From positions 62,001 to 126,000 of the forward strand of contig NZ_FMZU01000009.1 of NCBI RefSeq assembly GCF_900101545.1: a DNA stretch of 64,000 nucleotides, written 5' to 3'. The position numbers and the translations under genes were made by a program. Positions 1 to 8,239 of this stretch are shown here, piece after piece. The notes below the pieces were generated by a model that saw only the letters and a list, made by a program, of their open reading frames with translations, was not told where the DNA came from and did not search any database. Source of the DNA: Variovorax sp. CF079 (GTDB taxonomy: Bacteria > Pseudomonadota > Gammaproteobacteria > Burkholderiales > Burkholderiaceae_C). Every line of letters starts with the position of its first letter. The first letter of the stretch is position 1.

Positions 1-2
1 CA

Positions 3-95
3 GCAGCTGGGCCGCGGGCGGCCGGCCCCGAGGTGGCTTGGCAAGGCGTGTCCTGGGAGCTCGAGGCGCTGAACGGGCGGCAGCCCCACCCCTGA
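3..95 (+). CDS. C-terminal end of an unidentified gene (partial)
   Basis: A frame open from base 3 closes at TGA 93-95 and reads ...EVAWQGVSWELEALNGRQPHP. The composition is plausible for the tail of a real protein running in the same direction as the pirin gene 30 bp downstream, but too little is visible to name it. It could equally be chance open frame in GC-rich DNA. Confidence 0.3.
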   Translation, partial: AAGPRAAGPEVAWQGVSWELEALNGRQPHP

Positions 96-127
96 CGCGG
101 TCTCCGCTCCGTGCCAACATGGGTTGC

Positions 128-1027
128 ATGAGCACCTCCAAGACCACCACCCATGCCGTCGAACCTGCCGCGCTGGCCAGCCCGCGCGGCATCGACCAGA
201 TCGTCGCCGGCGTCTCCACCAGCGATGGCGACGGCGTCAAGCTCACGCGCGTGCTGAACCAGACGCTGCAGCAGCGGCTCGATCCCTACCTGATGCTCGA
301 CGCCTTCGGCAGCGACAACCCGGGCGACTACATCGGCGGCTTTCCGAGCCACCCGCACCGCGGCTTCGAAACAGTGACTTACATGATCGCGGGCCGCATG
401 CGACACCGCGACAGCGAGGGCCATGAAGGCCTGCTGGAAAACGGCGGCGTGCAGTGGATGACGGCCGGCCGCGGCCTGGTGCACAGCGAGCTGCCCGAAC
501 AGGAAGAAGGGCTGATGGAAGGCTTCCAGCTCTGGCTCAACCTGCCGTCCAAGGACAAGATGCGCAAGCCCTGGTACCGCGACATTCAGAGCGACGAGAT
601 TCCCGCGTTCACCACACCCGCGGGCGTGCACGTGCGCGTGATCGCGGGCGAAAGCCATGGCATCCAGGGCGCGGTGCAGCGCGAGCACACCGAGCCGCTC
701 TACCTCGATCTCACGCTGCCGCCCGGCACCGAGTTCGCCCAGCCGCTGGCGCCTGACCGCAATGCGTTGCTCCACGTGTTTCGCGAATCGCTCTTTATCG
801 GGAGCAGCGAGATCCCTACCAAGCGCATGGCGATCCTCGCCAACGACCCCGAAAGCGACGGCGTGCTGCTGCGTGCGCCCGCCTCCAACCACAGCCCGGC
901 GCGCGCGCTGCTGATCGCGGGCAAGCCCTTGCACGAGCCGATCGCGCAGTACGGCCCCTTCGTCATGAACACGCGCGAACAGGTGATGCAGGCCGTGCAC
1001 GATTTCCAGAACGGCAAGCTGAGCTGA
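128..1027 (+). CDS. Pirin family protein
   Basis: Predicted 299-residue bicupin of the pirin family. The N-terminal cupin carries the signature HPHRGFETVTYMIAG with metal-ligand candidates H75 and H77, then GRGLVHSE with H119 and E121, matching the two-His / His-Glu metal site of pirins. The second half is the usual degenerate cupin. Some family members act as quercetin dioxygenases or redox-responsive regulators; nothing here tells which. ATG 128 (MSTSKTTTH) is preferred; ATG 119 is three codons upstream in frame, and the frame also continues to base 38, giving an unlikely Arg/Ala-rich extension. It stands alone, followed by a short gap before the oxidoreductase on the same strand. Confidence 0.88.
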   Translation: MSTSKTTTHAVEPAALASPRGIDQIVAGVSTSDGDGVKLTRVLNQTLQQRLDPYLMLDAFGSDNPGDYIGGFPSHPHRGFETVTYMIAGRMRHRDSEGHEGLLENGGVQWMTAGRGLVHSELPEQEEGLMEGFQLWLNLPSKDKMRKPWYRDIQSDEIPAFTTPAGVHVRVIAGESHGIQGAVQREHTEPLYLDLTLPPGTEFAQPLAPDRNALLHVFRESLFIGSSEIPTKRMAILANDPESDGVLLRAPASNHSPARALLIAGKPLHEPIAQYGPFVMNTREQVMQAVHDFQNGKLS

Positions 1028-1105
1028 ACTGTAGTCGCGCGCCTACGGTATTTCGGCCGTGGCGGCGCGGGACCGATGCGCGGCGCGCTGCCTACATTCG
1101 GCCGC

Positions 1106-2142
1106 ATGACCGAAGTCCGCAAGGACCAGGCGCCGCCCATGCTCGAACGCGCCGAATTCCACGAACGCTTCATGCAGTCGTACCGGGACCCGGCCTTCCA
1201 GGCCGAGGCCGAAGCGCTCGGCCGCATCGAAGTCATCGCCTGGGAGGCCTACCAGCAAGGCCGCAAGGCGCCAGTGACGCGCAAGGCCGGGCTCGGCTAT
1301 GCGGACCCCGACTACGAGCTCTCGGTCGACTGGCTCGAGGCCAAGGCGCGCATCGAGCGCGCACAGGCTGCATGGGGCAGGCCGGAGACGAAGTCGCGTG
1401 TGTTGCTCGTCAATGGCTCGCCGCGCAACGACGGCACCTGCCCCGGCGAGATCTCGAAGACGCATCGCCTGCTGCAGCTCGCCAAGCCGGTGCTCGAGGG
1501 CGAGCAGATCGAATGCGATGTGCTCGACCTGAGCCTGCTCGCTTCCGAGTACGGGCGCCAGATCCATCCCTGCAAAGGCTGCGTCTCGACCGCCATGCCG
1601 CTGTGCCACTGGCCCTGCAGCTGCTACCCCAATCATTCGCTGCGGCAGACCGGCGACTGGATGAACGAGATCTACGAACGCTGGATGGCCGCGCACGGCG
1701 TGATCCTCTTCACGCCGACGCACTGGTACCAGGCGAGCAGCCCGCTCAAGCTCATGGCCGATCGCCTGGTCTGCGCCGACGGCGGCAATCCCGACCCCAC
1801 CTCCACCCACGGCAAGAAGCCGGACGAGGCCAAGGCGATCGAACTCAAGGGCTGGGACTATCCCAAGCACCTGGCGGGTCGCACCTACGGCCTCGTGGTG
1901 CACGGCGACGTCGCCGGCGTCGAGAGCCTGCGCCGCAATCTCAGCGACTGGCTCGACTGGATGGGCCTCGTCGATGCCGGGGCCCAGGCGCGGCTGGACC
2001 GCTACATCGGCTACTACACGCCCTATGCGACCAGCCACGACGCGCTCGACGAGGACACCTGCGTGCAGGAAGAAGTGCGCAACGTCGCGCGGGCCGGCTC
2101 GATCCGCCCGATGCCGGCCTCGAGCGCGCGCGGCCGAAATAG
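1106..2142 (+). pseudogene. NAD(P)H-dependent flavodoxin-like oxidoreductase, C-terminal frame disrupted
   Basis: A flavodoxin-fold (FMN reductase-like) protein: VLLVNGSPRNDGTCPGE (about residues 99-115) is the phosphate-binding loop, followed by a Cys-rich stretch HPCKGCVSTAMPLCHWPCSC and later GLVVHGDVAGVESLRRNL. The start is ATG 1106 (MTEVRKD); ATG 1076 is an alternative. The frame has no stop where the family normally ends: after EEVRNVARA (near 2090) it continues for about 65 unrelated residues and then into the downstream Spy-like gene. In another frame the same DNA reads AGRLDPPDAGLERARPK and stops at TAG 2140-2142, which looks like the authentic C-terminus. I infer an indel near 2085-2095 that joins the two frames. 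The core is intact, so the product may still work with an altered tail. Confidence 0.72.
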
Positions 2143-2284
2143 TGCGCCGCTGGCATCGGTACGCGCCGAAATCTTTCTTTACGCAGGCACAACGCTGAGC
2201 TCACTGCCGGGATACAGAGCGCGTCGACACTCCCTATCACCTGCTGCCCATCGGCGGCGGGCTTCTTCGAAAGGAAGCACTCTC

Positions 2285-2833
2285 ATGATTTCGTCTCGCC
2301 AAAGCCTTCTCCTGGCCGGCCTGCTTGCCTCGGCCACTTTCGCCTCCTCCGCCGCTTTCGCCCAGGCGCCCCTCGCGGCGCCGGCGCCGCCGGCTGCTGA
2401 GGCACAGGTGGGCGCCTCCAAGGCCCCGGCGCAAGCCAAGCGCATGGACCGGGCCCAGCGCTTCGAGCGCATGCAAGCCCATCGCGCCGAGCGCCTGGCC
2501 GCGCTGAAGCAGAAGCTCCAGCTCACCCCGGCGCAGGAAGGCGCCTGGAGCAGCTTCGCGACGGCGCAACAGCCGCCGGCCCGCAAGGCAGGACAAGCCC
2601 GTCCCGATCGCGCCGAGCTGGCCAAGATGACGACGCCGCAGCGCCTGGATCTGATGCAGACGCGCCACGCCGAACGCAGCGCGATGTTCGCCAAGCACAT
2701 CGATGCCACGCGCAGCTTCTATGCGGCGCTTACGCCCGAGCAGCAAAAGACCTTCGATGCGGAAGGCATGCGCTTCGGCCATCGCGGACACGGCCATCAC
2801 CACCATGGCCATGGCGAAGCCGCCAAGAGCTGA
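2285..2833 (+). CDS. Spy/CpxP-type periplasmic LTxxQ protein, His-rich C-terminus
   Basis: Predicted 182-residue exported protein. Residues 1-27 form a Sec signal peptide (MISSRQSLLLAGLLASATFA, cleavage after AFA). The mature part is helical and basic with two LTxxQ-type motifs, LQLTPAQEGAW and ALTPEQQKTF, the hallmark of Spy/CpxP periplasmic chaperones and stress sensors. It ends in a His/Gly tail (FGHRGHGHHHHGHG) that could bind metal. ATG 2285 is preceded by AAAGGAAG. The frame is open upstream into the oxidoreductase (see that entry), but the signal peptide and ribosome-binding site argue for independent initiation. A strong terminator follows. Confidence 0.8.
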   Translation: MISSRQSLLLAGLLASATFASSAAFAQAPLAAPAPPAAEAQVGASKAPAQAKRMDRAQRFERMQAHRAERLAALKQKLQLTPAQEGAWSSFATAQQPPARKAGQARPDRAELAKMTTPQRLDLMQTRHAERSAMFAKHIDATRSFYAALTPEQQKTFDAEGMRFGHRGHGHHHHGHGEAAKS

Positions 2834-2850
2834 GCCCGACACCGGCCCAT

Positions 2851-2879
2851 AAAAAAGCCCGCAGCGATGCGGGCTTTTT
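2851..2879 (+). terminator. Rho-independent terminator after the Spy-like gene
   Basis: GCCCGCA (2857-2863), loop GCGA, TGCGGGC (2868-2874), then TTTTT; an A-run on the other side makes it potentially bidirectional, serving the convergent small secreted protein at 2897-3253. Confidence 0.85.
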
Positions 2880-2896
2880 CCTGGGCGACTCGCACC

Positions 2897-3253
2897 TTAC
2901 TGCGGCGTGCCGGTCTTGTCGGTCGGGTTGGTCGGAACTTCAGGCCGCTCACCCCTCTCCCCAAAGCGCGGCTTGACCTTGCGCGCCTGCTGACTCACGT
3001 CCATGCGCGTTTGCTCGCCGGTCGGCTGCGGCATCGCGTTGGGCTGGCTGTTCACGGTGGTGGTCGCCTCGCCCTTGGGCACCGGGTTGTTGGCGTTGTT
3101 GCGGTTGTGGGCGCGCGCCTCGGCCCTCACGGCCTCGCGCGAAGCCGGTTCGCTTCCGTCGGGCCGCTGGGTCGCGGTGCTCTGCGCGACGGCGACGCCG
3201 GCCAAGCCCATCAGGCCGGCGAGAAGCGTGGTGGCGATGAAACTTTGCTTCAT
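2897..3253 (-). CDS. Small secreted hypothetical protein
   Basis: Predicted 118-residue protein with a clear signal peptide (MKQSFIATTLLAGLMGLAGVAVAQ) and a hydrophilic, disordered mature part rich in Asn, Pro, Arg and Glu (EARAHNRNNANNPVPKGE). No catalytic motif is visible. ATG 3251-3253 is preceded by GGAG at a good distance; the frame extends upstream to 3421 but that extension has no ribosome-binding site. It converges on the Spy-like gene across the terminator at 2851-2879. Proteins of this type are common and uncharacterised in Comamonadaceae; a cell-envelope role is only a guess. Confidence 0.65.
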   Translation of the reverse strand: MKQSFIATTLLAGLMGLAGVAVAQSTATQRPDGSEPASREAVRAEARAHNRNNANNPVPKGEATTTVNSQPNAMPQPTGEQTRMDVSQQARKVKPRFGERGERPEVPTNPTDKTGTPQ

Positions 3254-3447
3254 GATGACTCCTTGTCTCTCGAGTTCAATGAATGTGAGCCCCTTCTTCA
3301 TCAAGACTCCGGATCCAGCGTAGGAGCACCCAAGGCAGCCCCGTGTGGGGATGCGGCAGGCCTGCCTGTAGGAGTTGACCCGCGCTGGGCGCAGGCCGGC
3401 GCAAGTTCCTACAGCCGCCATGCGTACCTCGGCTTACAACTGCACAT

Positions 3448-4233
3448 GTGAAGCCCTCTTCCCCTTCGGCCGGCGTGACGGCATCGCCCACCTCCCTCAA
3501 AGTCATGACCGTGAACACCCACAAAGGCTTCACGGCGCTCAACCGCAAGTTCATCCTGCCGGAGCTGCGCGAGGCGGTGCGCACGGTGGGTGCCGACGTG
3601 GTATTCCTGCAGGAGGTGCTGGGGACCCATTCGCGCCATTCCCGCAAGGTCGACAACTGGCCGGAGGCACCGCACTACGAATTCCTGGCCGACACCATGT
3701 GGCCGCAGTTCGCCTACGGCCGCAATGCGGTCTATCCCAAGGGGCATCACGGCAATGCCGTGCTGTCGAAGTTTCCGATCATCCATTTCAAGAACCACGA
3801 CGTGTCGATCGTGGGCCCCGAGAAGCGCGGGCTCCTGCATTGCGTGCTGCGCCTGCCCGGCCGGCCGGTCGACGTGCACGTGATCTGCGCCCACCTGGGC
3901 CTGGCCGAAGGCCACCGGCTGCAGCAACTGGAGCTGCTGTGCCATATGGTGCGCGACGAGGTGCCGGCCGATGCGCCGCTGATCGTGGCCGGCGACTTCA
4001 ACGACTGGCGCGGCCGCGCGCACGAGATCCTCGAACAGGGCGCGTCGCTGCGGGAGGTGTTCGTGCAGGCCAACGGCAGCGCGGCGAAGACCTTCCCCGC
4101 GCGCTTTCCGCTGCTCCCGCTGGACCGCATCTACGTGCGCAATGCCGGCGTGCACGCACCGGTGGTGCTGCCGCGCAAGCCCTGGTCGCACCTGTCGGAC
4201 CACGCGCCGCTGGTGGCAGAGATCGAGCTGTGA
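3448..4233 (+). CDS. ybhP: Endonuclease/exonuclease/phosphatase family protein (YbhP-like)
   Basis: 261-residue metal-dependent EEP-superfamily hydrolase. Signature blocks run in order: [12 protein letters not shown] (about 17-28), [10 protein letters not shown] with the catalytic Glu, the [11 protein letters not shown] block, [21 protein letters not shown] and the C-terminal [12 protein letters not shown] with the catalytic Asp-His. GTG 3448 is used as start because the fold begins about residue 17; ATG 3505 would cut into the first strand. It is the first gene of a ybhP-clsB-ybhN operon, the same order as in E. coli, with clsB starting 2 bp after its stop. The substrate is unknown; context suggests a phospholipid-linked phosphodiester. 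Confidence 0.85.
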   Translation: MKPSSPSAGVTASPTSLKVMTVNTHKGFTALNRKFILPELREAVRTVGADVVFLQEVLGTHSRHSRKVDNWPEAPHYEFLADTMWPQFAYGRNAVYPKGHHGNAVLSKFPIIHFKNHDVSIVGPEKRGLLHCVLRLPGRPVDVHVICAHLGLAEGHRLQQLELLCHMVRDEVPADAPLIVAGDFNDWRGRAHEILEQGASLREVFVQANGSAAKTFPARFPLLPLDRIYVRNAGVHAPVVLPRKPWSHLSDHAPLVAEIEL

Positions 4234-4235
4234 CC

Positions 4236-5465
4236 ATGGGCAATCGCTGGGTCGGGGGCAATCGCGTCGAGCTGCTCGAGAACGGCGAGCAGTTCTTCCC
4301 ACGCGTGTTCGACGCCATCCGACACGCGCAGCGCGAAGTGATCATCGAGACCTTCATCCTGTTCGAGGACAAGGTCGGCAAGGAGCTCCATGGCGCCTTG
4401 CGGGCGGCGGCGCAACGCGGCGTGAAGGTCGACCTGATGGTCGACGGTTTCGGCTCGCCCGATCTTTCCGACGAATTCATCGAGGGGCTGACCTCGGCGG
4501 GCGTCAAGGTGCGCGTCTTCGATCCGGGCCAGCGCTTCCTCGGCCAGCGGCTCAATGTCTTCCGGCGCATGCATCGCAAGATCATGGTGGTCGACGGCAC
4601 GCGCGCCTTCGTCGGCGGCATCAACTTCTCCGCCGACCACGTGATGGACTTCGGCCCGAAGGCGAAGCAGGACTATGCGGTCGAACTCGCGGGCCCGATC
4701 GTCACCGAGATTCACCGCTTCGTGCTGCGCGCGATCGCGATCGGAGGCAAGGGGCATGGCTGGTTCAGGCGCCGCCTGCGCGCCGCCGCGCCGCACGATA
4801 ACGCGCCGGCCGGCGATGCCGAGGTGCAGTTCGTCACCCGCGACAACCGCCGCCACACCAACGACATCGAGCGCCACTACCGCGCCGCCATCCGCAGCGC
4901 CCGGCAGCGCATCGTGATCGCCAATGCCTATTTCTTCCCGGGCTACCGGCTGATCAAGGAGATGCGGCGCGCGGCGCGGCGCGGCGTCGACGTGCGGCTG
5001 ATTCTGCAAGGCGAGCCCGACATGCAGATCGTCAAGACGGCAGCCAGCATGCTGTATCACCACCTGCTGCACGCCGGCGTGCGCATCTACGAATACTGCG
5101 AGCGCCCGCTGCACGGCAAGGTCGCGCTGGCGGACGAACAGTGGAGCACGGTCGGATCCAGCAATCTGGACCCGCTGAGCCTGTCGCTGAACCTGGAAGC
5201 GAACGTGGTCGTGCGCGACCGGGCTTTCAACCAGCTCATGTCGGAGCGGCTCGATCGCCTGATGCGCGACCACTGCCAGCAGATCCAGACCTCGGATCTC
5301 ACCGAATGGAGCGGCTGGCGCCTGGTGCGCAGCTTCTTCCTCTTCCACCTGCTGCGCTGGTATCCATCCTGGGTCGGCTGGCTGCCGCGCCACGCGCCGC
5401 GACTCCATCCCCTCGAAGCGCCCGCGCCACGCGGCGGCGGCGCGACGCAGACGGACACCGCGTGA
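4236..5465 (+). CDS. clsB: Cardiolipin synthase B
   Basis: 409-residue phospholipase-D-superfamily enzyme, close to the 413 residues of E. coli ClsB (YbhO), which makes cardiolipin at the inner membrane. Two HKD motifs are complete: HRKIMVVD (H113, K115, D120) followed by GGINFSADH, and HGKVALAD (H293, K295, D300) followed by GSSNLDPLSLSLN. The C-terminus has a hydrophobic amphipathic stretch (VRSFFLFHLLRWYPSWVGWL) likely to contact the membrane. ATG 4236 lies 2 bp after the ybhP stop; GTG 4230, overlapping that stop, is an alternative. Translational coupling is likely on both sides, since ybhN starts within its stop. Confidence 0.92.
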   Translation: MGNRWVGGNRVELLENGEQFFPRVFDAIRHAQREVIIETFILFEDKVGKELHGALRAAAQRGVKVDLMVDGFGSPDLSDEFIEGLTSAGVKVRVFDPGQRFLGQRLNVFRRMHRKIMVVDGTRAFVGGINFSADHVMDFGPKAKQDYAVELAGPIVTEIHRFVLRAIAIGGKGHGWFRRRLRAAAPHDNAPAGDAEVQFVTRDNRRHTNDIERHYRAAIRSARQRIVIANAYFFPGYRLIKEMRRAARRGVDVRLILQGEPDMQIVKTAASMLYHHLLHAGVRIYEYCERPLHGKVALADEQWSTVGSSNLDPLSLSLNLEANVVVRDRAFNQLMSERLDRLMRDHCQQIQTSDLTEWSGWRLVRSFFLFHLLRWYPSWVGWLPRHAPRLHPLEAPAPRGGGATQTDTA

Positions 5466-6424
5466 ACCCCTCGCGACGCCACGCCTGGTGGGTCTGGGCG
5501 AAGCGGATCGGCAGCTGGGTCTTCCTCGGCCTGGTCGCCTGGCTGCTGCTGCGGCAGGCGCGCGCCATCGACTGGGACGAGGTCTTCGAATCGGTCGGTC
5601 AGATCCCGCTGCCGATGCTGCTCGCCGCGGCCGCCCTCGCCGCCTGCAGCTTCACGCTCTACAGCAGCTACGACCTGCTGGGGCGCCACATGACGGGCCA
5701 CACGCTGGGCACCGGCTCGGTGATGGGCGTCACCTTCATCAGCTATGCCTTCAACCTCAACCTCGGCGCGCTGATCGGCGGCGTGGCCTTCCGCTACCGC
5801 CTCTATTCGCGCCTGGGCCTGGGCGGCATCACCATCACGCGGGTACTCGGGTTCAGCATGCTGACCAACTGGCTCGGCTACCTGGTGGTCGCGGGCGCTG
5901 CCTTCTGTTTCTGGCCGATGACGCTGCCGCCCGACTGGAAGATCGGAGAGGGCGGCCTGCGCATCCTCGGCGCCACCCTGCTGCTGCTGGCCGCGGCCTA
6001 CCTGGCGCTGTGCGCGATCGCGCGCGAGCATGTCTGGAACATCCGCGGCCACGAGCTGGAGACGCCGGCGCTGGGCATGGCGCTGCTGCAGCTCGTGATG
6101 TCCTGCATCAACTGGTCGCTGATCGGCGGCGTGATCTGGTTCCTGCTGCAGCGGCAACTGCCCTACCCGCACGTGCTCGGCGTGCTGCTGGTCGGCGCCG
6201 TGGCGGGCGTCATCACCCACGTGCCGGCCGGCCTGGGCGTGCTCGAAGCCGTCTTCGTCGCGCTGCTCGCGCACCAGTTTCCGCAGAGCCGGCTGCTCGG
6301 CGCGCTGCTCGCCTATCGCGCCATCTACTATCTGCTGCCGCTCGCCATCGCCACCGTGGCCTATGCAGTCACCGAGCTGCACGCCAAGCGCCTGCGGGCG
6401 TCGCGCCCAAGAGGGCCCGCATGA
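5462..6424 (+). CDS. ybhN: YbhN-family (UPF0104, LPG-synthase-like) membrane protein
   Basis: 320-residue polytopic inner-membrane protein with about eight hydrophobic segments, from residues 12-28 to the last near 290-305. Family blocks include SYAFNLNLGALIGGVAFRYR and the late motif THVPAGLGVLEAVFVAL, typical of UPF0104 / lysylphosphatidylglycerol-synthetase transmembrane domains. GTG 5462 overlaps the clsB stop by 4 bp (GTGA). The E. coli homologue sits in the same ybhP-clsB-ybhN operon; a lipid-transport role is suspected from context, not shown by sequence. Confidence 0.88.
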   Translation: MNPSRRHAWWVWAKRIGSWVFLGLVAWLLLRQARAIDWDEVFESVGQIPLPMLLAAAALAACSFTLYSSYDLLGRHMTGHTLGTGSVMGVTFISYAFNLNLGALIGGVAFRYRLYSRLGLGGITITRVLGFSMLTNWLGYLVVAGAAFCFWPMTLPPDWKIGEGGLRILGATLLLLAAAYLALCAIAREHVWNIRGHELETPALGMALLQLVMSCINWSLIGGVIWFLLQRQLPYPHVLGVLLVGAVAGVITHVPAGLGVLEAVFVALLAHQFPQSRLLGALLAYRAIYYLLPLAIATVAYAVTELHAKRLRASRPRGPA

Positions 6425-6579
6425 GCGAACGCGGCCGCTGGCACACCGGCCTGCGCGAGCTTCCGGTGCTGGTCACGCTGCATCCATCGGCACTGCTGCG
6501 CGGCGATCCAGCCGAACGCGAATCGGCCTACGCGCAATGGCTGGCCGATCTTGAGCGAGCCGGCGAATACCTCGCCTGA
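6421..6579 (+). pseudogene. C-terminal fragment of a uracil-DNA glycosylase (UdgX/family 4-like)
   Basis: A 52-codon frame starts with ATGA overlapping the ybhN stop. It reads LPVLVTLHPSALLRGDP then ESAYAQWLADLERA. This is the motif-2 (HPS) segment and final helix of family-4/UdgX uracil-DNA glycosylases, which are normally about 200 residues or longer; the FeS-cluster and catalytic N-terminal parts are absent upstream, where ybhN lies. It is either a truncated remnant joined to the operon by deletion or, less likely, a functional micro-ORF translated by coupling. Confidence 0.6.
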
Positions 6580-6587
6580 GACAGGGC

Positions 6588-6677
6588 TCAGAAACGGTAC
6601 AGATAGCGCACCCGCGCGAAGTTCTCGCCCGGGTTCGGCTTCCTGATGCCGGCATTGCGATCTTCGAAGCGAAAGCG
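6588..6677 (-). pseudogene. Possible C-terminal strand remnant of an outer-membrane beta-barrel protein
   Basis: Reading leftwards, the frame ends RFEDRNAGIRKPNPGENFA then RVRYLYRF and stop (TCA 6588-6590). Alternating aromatic/charged residues and a terminal Phe are the signature recognised by the BAM machinery in outer-membrane proteins. The frame is open back to about 6797 but has no ATG and the upstream part does not look like a barrel. The rest of 6580-6825 holds nothing else I can support. Confidence 0.3.
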
Positions 6678-6825
6678 GCAAGGGAGAGCGACCTCCGCGC
6701 TCTGCAGCGGACAAGAGAAGCTCGCCGTGACAAAAGGTAGGAAATATTCGCTCAACGGTTGCTGCAGTGCAGCACGCAGCAGTCGATAGGCCTATAGTCG
6801 GTGGACCTTTCCACGCAGAACGTCC

Positions 6826-7314
6826 ATGTCGCCCAGCTTCTCTTCTTCCCGCTTCTTCAATCCGCTCATGCTGTGGGTCGACGTCGCCTTCAAGACCCAG
6901 GATATGCTGCTGTCTTCCGGCTCGGTAATCCAGCTGCGCACCGAACGCATCGCCCGCGCCGGGCTCTCGCCCAGTGCCGAGGACCTGGCGGAAATGCAGC
7001 TCATGGGCCACGAGAAACTCGCGGCAGCGAGCGAATCGGGCGCGGCCATGGCGAACCAGCTGCATAGCACCCAGTTCGCGCTCGTCAACCGCGCTGTCAA
7101 GCACTGGCTGGGCGGCGCCGTTGCGCTCTTTTCGCTCAGCACCAGCACCACGCCGACGCAGATCGAGACGCACGGCCGGGCGCTCGCCGGCGCCGCTGCA
7201 CGCTCCGCCGCCACGCTGACCCAGCTGTCGAGCGCCGGCGCGCGCATCGCACAACGCGGGCTCAAGCCCATCCACGCCAAGGCCACCTCGAACGCGCGAC
7301 GGCTCGCCGGCTGA
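6826..7314 (+). CDS. PHA granule-associated (phasin-type) protein
   Basis: 162-residue protein of the polyhydroxyalkanoate granule-associated family. The N-terminus SRFFNPLMLWVDVAFKTQDML is followed by amphipathic helices rich in Ala, Ser, Gln and Leu with few aromatics, ending in an Ala/Arg-rich tail. Such proteins coat PHA storage granules in Burkholderiales. ATG 6826 is the only good start; the upstream DNA has no strong ribosome-binding site. It is monocistronic, with the MerR gene 56 bp further on. Confidence 0.72.
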   Translation: MSPSFSSSRFFNPLMLWVDVAFKTQDMLLSSGSVIQLRTERIARAGLSPSAEDLAEMQLMGHEKLAAASESGAAMANQLHSTQFALVNRAVKHWLGGAVALFSLSTSTTPTQIETHGRALAGAAARSAATLTQLSSAGARIAQRGLKPIHAKATSNARRLAG

Positions 7315-7370
7315 AAAAAATCGGCCCGCGCCAAGCTTCGTGCAACGCGAGGCTTGCTAGCCTTGGGCCG

Positions 7371-7796
7371 ATGCGGATCTCGGAACTCGCCCAACGCGCC
7401 GGCGTCACGGTGCACGCGCTGCGCCACTACGAGCGGCTCGGCCTGCTGCTGCCGGCACGCACCGATTCGGGCTATCGCGATTACCCTGAATCGATGCGAC
7501 GCGAAGTGGTGTTCATCGCGATGGCGCGCCGCATCGGCTTCTCGCTTCCGGCGATCGCCGAGCTGCAGCCGGCCTATCGTGCGGGCCGCCTCAGCATCAC
7601 GCGGATGACCGATGCGCTGGAGGAACGCGTGGCCGCGCTGGACGCGCAGATCGCCGAGCTGCAGGCCCTGCGCGCGCAGGTGATCGAACACGCGGCCTGG
7701 CTGCGCGCGCAACGGCCCAAGCCGCCGGCAGCGGCGAAGAAGAAAGCACCCTGGCCCAAGACCTCCACCACATCCTCCTCGAAGGACAAGAGATGA
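7371..7796 (+). CDS. MerR family transcriptional regulator
   Basis: 141 residues. The N-terminal winged helix-turn-helix is typical: MRISELAQRAGVTVHALRHYE then RLGLLLPARTDSGYRDY. A dimerisation coiled coil follows (ALEERVAALDAQIAELQALRAQ), and the tail is Lys/Pro-rich. The effector domain is very short and has no conserved Cys, so a metal-sensing role like MerR/CueR is unlikely. Its stop overlaps the start of the thioesterase by 4 bp (ATGA), so the two are cotranslated; the regulator probably controls its own operon. The A-run GCTGAAAAAAATCGG at about 7311-7325 separates it from the phasin gene. Confidence 0.88.
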   Translation: MRISELAQRAGVTVHALRHYERLGLLLPARTDSGYRDYPESMRREVVFIAMARRIGFSLPAIAELQPAYRAGRLSITRMTDALEERVAALDAQIAELQALRAQVIEHAAWLRAQRPKPPAAAKKKAPWPKTSTTSSSKDKR

Positions 7797-8239
7797 CCCG
7801 CACCCCTCAGCTTCAACGGATCGAACAGGCCGTGCTCGCGATGCCGATGGCGCGCACACTGGGCCTGCGCTTCACGCAACTCGCACCGGGACAGGTCGAA
7901 GTCGAACTCCCGATGGCCGAGCCGCTCACCTTCAGGCCGGGCCAGCTTCAGGCGACGCCGGTCTTCGCGGTCGCCGATTTCGCCGCGGTGTCCGCCGCCG
8001 CTTCCGTGCTGCCTGACGGCTGGAGCAACGCGACCGTCGACGCCACGCTGAAGCTCGTCGCACCCGCTGTGGGCCGCGCGGTGCGCGCACGCGGCCGCGT
8101 GGTGAGCGCCGGCCAGCTGCTCACCGTGTGCGCGGCCGAGATCTACGCCATTGGCGAGAACGGGGAGGAACGCCTCTGTGCCACGCTCCTGGGCACGGCG
8201 CGCAACATCAAGCCGCCGGTACCAGCCGCAGCAGAGTGA
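7793..8239 (+). CDS. PaaI-type hotdog-fold thioesterase
   Basis: 148 residues with hotdog-fold character: PMARTLGLRFTQLAPGQVEVELPM, a central helix (QATPVFAVADFAAVSAAASVLP), then NATVDATLKLVAPAVGRAVRARGRVV and the final strand LCATLLGTARNI. Relatives hydrolyse acyl- or aryl-CoA thioesters; the substrate is not deducible. The usual catalytic Asp/Glu in the central helix is probably the D of AVADFA. It overlaps the upstream MerR gene (ATGA), and its 3' end overlaps the convergent metallophosphoesterase by 32 bp. Confidence 0.78.
   Translation: MTRTPQLQRIEQAVLAMPMARTLGLRFTQLAPGQVEVELPMAEPLTFRPGQLQATPVFAVADFAAVSAAASVLPDGWSNATVDATLKLVAPAVGRAVRARGRVVSAGQLLTVCAAEIYAIGENGEERLCATLLGTARNIKPPVPAAAE

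Noticed and set aside
1043..2038. Large antisense frame opposite the oxidoreductase
   Set aside because: Typical antisense frame in GC-rich DNA, composed of Arg/Ala/Gly/His with no motif; the sense frame has clear family blocks.
3375..4235. Extension of the clsB frame upstream through ybhP
   Set aside because: Arg/Ala-rich shadow of ybhP; ATG 4236 gives the exact family length.
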